This document shows positions 61,059 through 64,000 of a DNA stretch of 64,000 nucleotides, in pieces. The stretch lies in assembly GCF_000013045.1 (NCBI RefSeq), contig NC_007677.1:1984001-2048000 (forward strand), in the 5' to 3' direction. Each line of letters opens with the position of its first letter. Position 1 is the first letter of the stretch. The notes beneath the pieces are model-generated. The model was not told the DNA's origin. It was given only the letters and a program-made list of their open reading frames with translations, and made no database searches. The DNA comes from Salinibacter ruber DSM 13855. Lineage in GTDB: Bacteria; Bacteroidota; Rhodothermia; Rhodothermales; Salinibacteraceae. The position numbers and the translations under genes are program-made.

Positions 61059-62504
61059 ATGCCTGACGTCACCCAGCACGTTGAAGACCTTACCCCCCGC
61101 CAGATCGTCGACGAGCTCGACAAGTACATCATCGGGCAGGAGGACGCCAAGAAGAACGTGGCAATTGCCCTCCGCAACCGATGGCGCCGCCAGAACGCGC
61201 CGAAGGACATGCGGGACGAGATCGTGCCGAACAACATCATCATGATCGGCCCCACCGGCGTGGGCAAGACCGAGATCGCCCGCCGCCTGGCCCGCCTCGC
61301 CCGGGCCCCCTTCATCAAGGTGGAGGCCTCCAAGTTTACGGAGGTCGGCTACGTGGGGCGCGACGTGGACAGCATGATCCGCGACCTCACGGACATCGCG
61401 GTCAACATGGTGGAGAAGGAGCACAGAGAGGAGGTGCAGGACCGGGCGCGGGAGCTGGCCGAGGAGCGCATCCTGGACATTCTCATCCCCCCCGACGACG
61501 ACACGCAGTCTCAGGCCGGCGACGGGGCCTCCGACGAGCCGGGCTTCACGGTGAGCGACACGGACGACGCCGAGGCGGAGGGCGAGCAGACGAGCCTCCG
61601 GGCCCGCACCCGCGAGAAGTTTCGGGACAAGCTGGAGCGGGGCGACCTCGACGACCGGGAGATTGAGATTGAGGTCACGTCCGACTCGCAGTCGATGATG
61701 CAGATGTTCGGCCCCATGGGCATGGAGGAAATGGGCGTCAACCTGGAGGAGCTCTTCGGCAACCTCGGGGGCGGCCAGAAGCGCAAGACGCGGCGCGTGA
61801 CCGTGGAGGAGGCCCGCGAGATCCTCACGCAGGAGGAGGCGCAGAAGCTGATCGACATGGATCAGGTGAAGGAGGACGCGCTGGAGCGGGTTCAGCAGGC
61901 CGGCATCGTGTTCGTCGACGAGATCGACAAGGTGGCCTCCGGCACCCGCACCCGCGACGAGGGCGGACAGGGCGCCGGCGTGTCCCGGCAGGGCGTGCAG
62001 CGGGACCTCCTCCCCATCGTGGAGGGCTCCACCGTCACCACCAAGCACGGCATGGTGGAGACCGACCACATTCTCTTCGTCGCCAGCGGGGCCTTCCACG
62101 CCTCCAAGCCCAGCGACCTCATTCCCGAGCTGCAGGGCCGCTTTCCCATCCGGGTGGAGCTCAACAACCTCGACGAGGACGACTTCTACGAGATCCTCAC
62201 GAAGCCCAAGAATGCGCTCGTCAAGCAGTACCGCGCCCTCTTCCGATCCGAGGACGTCACGATTGAGTTCGAGAAGGAAGGGGTTAGCGAGCTCGCACGG
62301 ATCGCCGCCGAGGTGAACGCCGACGTGGAGAACATCGGCGCGCGACGCCTCCACACGGTGCTGACGACGCTCCTGGAGGACCTTCTGTTCGACGTCCCCG
62401 AGGAAATCCCGCCCGGCTCCAAGATCACCATCGACGCCGACATGGTGCGGGATCGCCTGAGTTCAATCGCGTCGAGCCGCGACCTCAGTCAGTACATCCT
62501 ATAG
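61059..62504 (+). CDS. hslU: HslU ATPase
   Basis: A 481-aa AAA+ unfoldase that feeds HslV. It has the N-terminal [31 protein letters not shown] pattern (in segments), Walker [18 protein letters not shown] near residue 66, the pore motif GYVGRD near 95, an intermediate I-domain (about 115-250), Walker [11 protein letters not shown] near residue 287, and the C-terminal docking end SRDLSQYIL. It lies 59 bases after the NYN gene. Confidence 0.97.
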   Translation: MPDVTQHVEDLTPRQIVDELDKYIIGQEDAKKNVAIALRNRWRRQNAPKDMRDEIVPNNIIMIGPTGVGKTEIARRLARLARAPFIKVEASKFTEVGYVGRDVDSMIRDLTDIAVNMVEKEHREEVQDRARELAEERILDILIPPDDDTQSQAGDGASDEPGFTVSDTDDAEAEGEQTSLRARTREKFRDKLERGDLDDREIEIEVTSDSQSMMQMFGPMGMEEMGVNLEELFGNLGGGQKRKTRRVTVEEAREILTQEEAQKLIDMDQVKEDALERVQQAGIVFVDEIDKVASGTRTRDEGGQGAGVSRQGVQRDLLPIVEGSTVTTKHGMVETDHILFVASGAFHASKPSDLIPELQGRFPIRVELNNLDEDDFYEILTKPKNALVKQYRALFRSEDVTIEFEKEGVSELARIAAEVNADVENIGARRLHTVLTTLLEDLLFDVPEEIPPGSKITIDADMVRDRLSSIASSRDLSQYIL

Positions 62505-62525
62505 CGTGCGGCCGTCGCCCCCACC

Positions 62526-62891
62526 ATGTCGGACCCCGATCACTCTGCACTCCGTCTCCACCCCGCCAGCGGGGCGCTCATCCTGGGACTCGACTGGCTC
62601 CTGTTTTCGGAGAACGCGGTTACGCTCGGGCTCTCGACGCCTTTCGTTGCGATCATTGGGCTCGTCGTGGCGGGCCTCGGTACCGGCATTGTTCAGCGCC
62701 GCTACGGGGCGGACGGGATGGGCGTCGCTGTTCTGAAGGGCCTCCTGGCCGGAATCACGGTGGGCATTCCCCTTCCGGTGGCCGGCACGGCCGTGGGCGG
62801 CGGCATACTCGCCCTCAGCGGGCTCAACACGGGCTGGCGCTCCCCATCGGAGGGGCCGCCGCCGTCTTCGTCCCGCGACGGCGACTCCTGA
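62526..62891 (+). CDS. Small hypothetical membrane protein
   Basis: A 121-aa protein with hydrophobic segments at about 14-30, 38-56 and 68-95, the last very Gly/Ala-rich, and a Ser/Pro/Asp tail. No family is recognised. It starts 21 bases after hslU and is likely the last gene of the hslV-NYN-hslU unit. Confidence 0.6.
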   Translation: MSDPDHSALRLHPASGALILGLDWLLFSENAVTLGLSTPFVAIIGLVVAGLGTGIVQRRYGADGMGVAVLKGLLAGITVGIPLPVAGTAVGGGILALSGLNTGWRSPSEGPPPSSSRDGDS

Positions 62892-62926
62892 CGGGTCCGC
62901 ACGGCCCTCGGCCGCGGCACGGTGGC

Positions 62927-63778
62927 CTACCGGGACGACTGGGCCGAGGCCTCCGTGGTGATCTCGTCGATCAGGGCGCGATACGCCGCCCGCACCTCCG
63001 GGTCTTCGTAGAGGTCATTGTGGCCCCCTCCGTCCACGATGACGAGCCGACGGTTCTCGCTCGCCGCCTCGGCGTGCAGGCGCCGGGCCATGGCCGGGTT
63101 CGTGACCTGGTCCTCACTACCCCCCACCACGAGTAGGGGCACCTCCAGGGACCGAACCCGCTCCAGGTTGTCGTCCTGCTGCAGGGCCGGATCCACCTCG
63201 ACGCCGAGGAAGAGCCGGACGTACCACGGGAAGAGGTAGCTCTTCCAGTCGTTAACGTTGGTGGCGGGGTTTTCGAGCACGACCCCACCCACTGTGCGTT
63301 CGGACGCGACGTGCGTGGCGAGGAAGCTGCCCAGCGAATGCCCCCAGACCAGAAGTTCGTCCGGCGAGACCCCCGGACGCGCGACCAGGGAGTCGTACAC
63401 CGCAAGCGCATCGTCGCGGACGTTCGCGGCACTGGGCGCGCCGTCGCTCCGTCCGTATCCGCGGTAGTCCCAAAGAAACGCGTTCACCGGGGGGCGCGTC
63501 AGGGCACGCAAGTACCCCTTCGACTGGACGAGATAAAACCCGTTGCCCCCGAAGAAGAGGACGGTCGTCTCGGCGTCGGCCTGCGTGAGGTGCCAGCCGT
63601 TGACCGAGGCACTGTCCGCAACCGGAATGTTGCGGACCGAAAGGTCGACGTCGTCAACGGAGAACGTCTCGGGCGTCACCGACGGCTTCGGCTGAAAGAC
63701 CGTTTCCTCGTCGATCGTGATTGTGGAGCATCCCGCGAGTACGACCGACAGGGCCAGCAGGAGAACGGTGGTGCGCAT
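62927..63778 (-). CDS. Alpha/beta hydrolase lipoprotein
   Basis: A 283-aa serine hydrolase. A lipoprotein signal ends VVLAGC near residue 16. The fold is complete: the oxyanion-side FFGGNGFY near residue 75, AFLWDYRGYGRSDG near 100, nucleophile Ser in WGHSLGSFLA near 147, acid Asp in GGSEDQVTNP near 220, and the His in VDGGGHNDLYED near 250. The group resembles the 'BAAT/YqiA/ABHD' esterases and peptidases; substrate unknown. The ATG at 63778 gives the lipobox. Confidence 0.88.
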   Translation of the reverse strand: MRTTVLLLALSVVLAGCSTITIDEETVFQPKPSVTPETFSVDDVDLSVRNIPVADSASVNGWHLTQADAETTVLFFGGNGFYLVQSKGYLRALTRPPVNAFLWDYRGYGRSDGAPSAANVRDDALAVYDSLVARPGVSPDELLVWGHSLGSFLATHVASERTVGGVVLENPATNVNDWKSYLFPWYVRLFLGVEVDPALQQDDNLERVRSLEVPLLVVGGSEDQVTNPAMARRLHAEAASENRRLVIVDGGGHNDLYEDPEVRAAYRALIDEITTEASAQSSR

Positions 63779-63880
63779 AAACTGGAGGACGTGATGCGGA
63801 AGAACAGGCAGCGGTGCGGCGAATGGCAAGCCACCGACGTGGGTCCCCCACGATGCAACCCCACCGTAACGCTTTCCCGG

Positions 63881-64000
63881 CTACACCGGATCGTACCACG
63901 GATTCTCGGCCGGCCTCTCCGTCCCGGCGTGCACGTCGGCGTAGCGCAGGTAGTTGTCCGCGCCGTCCCGAATCCCCGCCACCTCTTCGTCCGTCACCGT
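63881..64000 (-). CDS. C-terminus of an unidentified protein (start beyond window)
   Basis: An open minus-strand frame enters at the window end and stops at 63881-63883. The 39 visible residues (VTDEEVAGIRDGADNYLRYAD near the start of the visible part, ending ENPWYDPV) look like a genuine amphipathic C-terminal helix and tail. The pattern is similar to the end of gamma-class carbonic-anhydrase-like proteins, but that is only a guess from a short stretch. Confidence 0.5.
   Translation of the reverse strand, partial: TVTDEEVAGIRDGADNYLRYADVHAGTERPAENPWYDPV

Noticed and set aside
60723-62354. A 540-codon open frame antisense to hslU and the NYN gene end
   Set aside because: Composition is that of a complement of a GC-biased gene, and it spans two well-supported genes.
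1-64000. CRISPR arrays, insertion sequences, prophage or toxin-antitoxin pairs
   Set aside because: No regularly spaced repeats of 25-40 bases, no transposase or integrase proteins and no phage genes were found on either strand.

Overview
The window is 64 kb of GC-rich, gene-dense chromosome that reads as a member of the Rhodothermota/Bacteroidota lineage, most likely Salinibacter ruber or a close relative. This rests on three things: very acidic predicted proteins with Asp/Glu-rich linkers and tails, as expected of a salt-in halophile; Bacteroidota-type families (a DUF4292 lipoprotein, a type-A T9SS sorting domain, a long S16 tail); and housekeeping orthologues of matching type. No database search was possible, so the species call is recognition rather than proof. 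I find about 56 protein genes, one tRNA and no rRNA, CRISPR array, prophage or insertion sequence. Where promoters are visible they look sigma-70-like (TTGACA-17-TACATT before tRNA-Phe; TTGACT-17-TATCAT before gcvT).

Layout. 0-3 kb: the 3' part of an FAD oxidoreductase, the Sua5 tRNA-modification enzyme, a DUF1232 protein and a ferredoxin. 3-11.4 kb: a glutamate-cysteine-ligase-type enzyme fused to two CBS domains, then an envelope run (TPR protein, DUF4292 lipoprotein, EnvC-like LytM protein), then dihydrolipoyl dehydrogenase with a clear terminator and two tiny membrane proteins. 11.4-17.4 kb (minus strand): an M1 peptidase lipoprotein, mutS and two atypical J-domain proteins. 17.5-25.7 kb: universal stress protein, a secreted protein, NAD kinase, tRNA-Phe, fumarase, an HtrA protease, glycerol dehydrogenase and a small CBM48 protein. 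26-36 kb (plus strand): tyrA, gcvT, comB, ftsK, purK, purE and a secreted T9SS-type serine protease.

36-43 kb is a minus-strand translation and export block in a conserved order: ffh, rpsP, rimM, trmD, rplS, then an MqnA-like gene, smpB and tyrS. 43-51 kb holds 5-formyltetrahydrofolate cyclo-ligase, a PspC protein, an active/inactive M16 peptidase pair, polA and a HAD phosphatase. 51-54.7 kb is a large PAS-rich histidine kinase and a 680-base stretch of lower GC. 54.7-64 kb holds purN and purH, then mreB and mreC, then hslV, an NYN-domain gene, hslU and a small membrane protein, an alpha/beta hydrolase lipoprotein, and the end of another gene cut by the window edge.

The genes are mostly housekeeping: de novo purine synthesis (purK, purE, purN, purH), protein quality control (HslUV, HtrA, M16, M1, J-proteins, SmpB), cell shape and division (MreB, MreC, FtsK, EnvC-like) and translation. 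The most unusual pieces are the ligase-CBS fusion, the NYN protein between hslV and hslU that lacks part of its expected acidic active site, the two J-domain proteins flanking mutS, and several perfect short tandem or inverted repeats. I do not see a clear new defence or mobile system.
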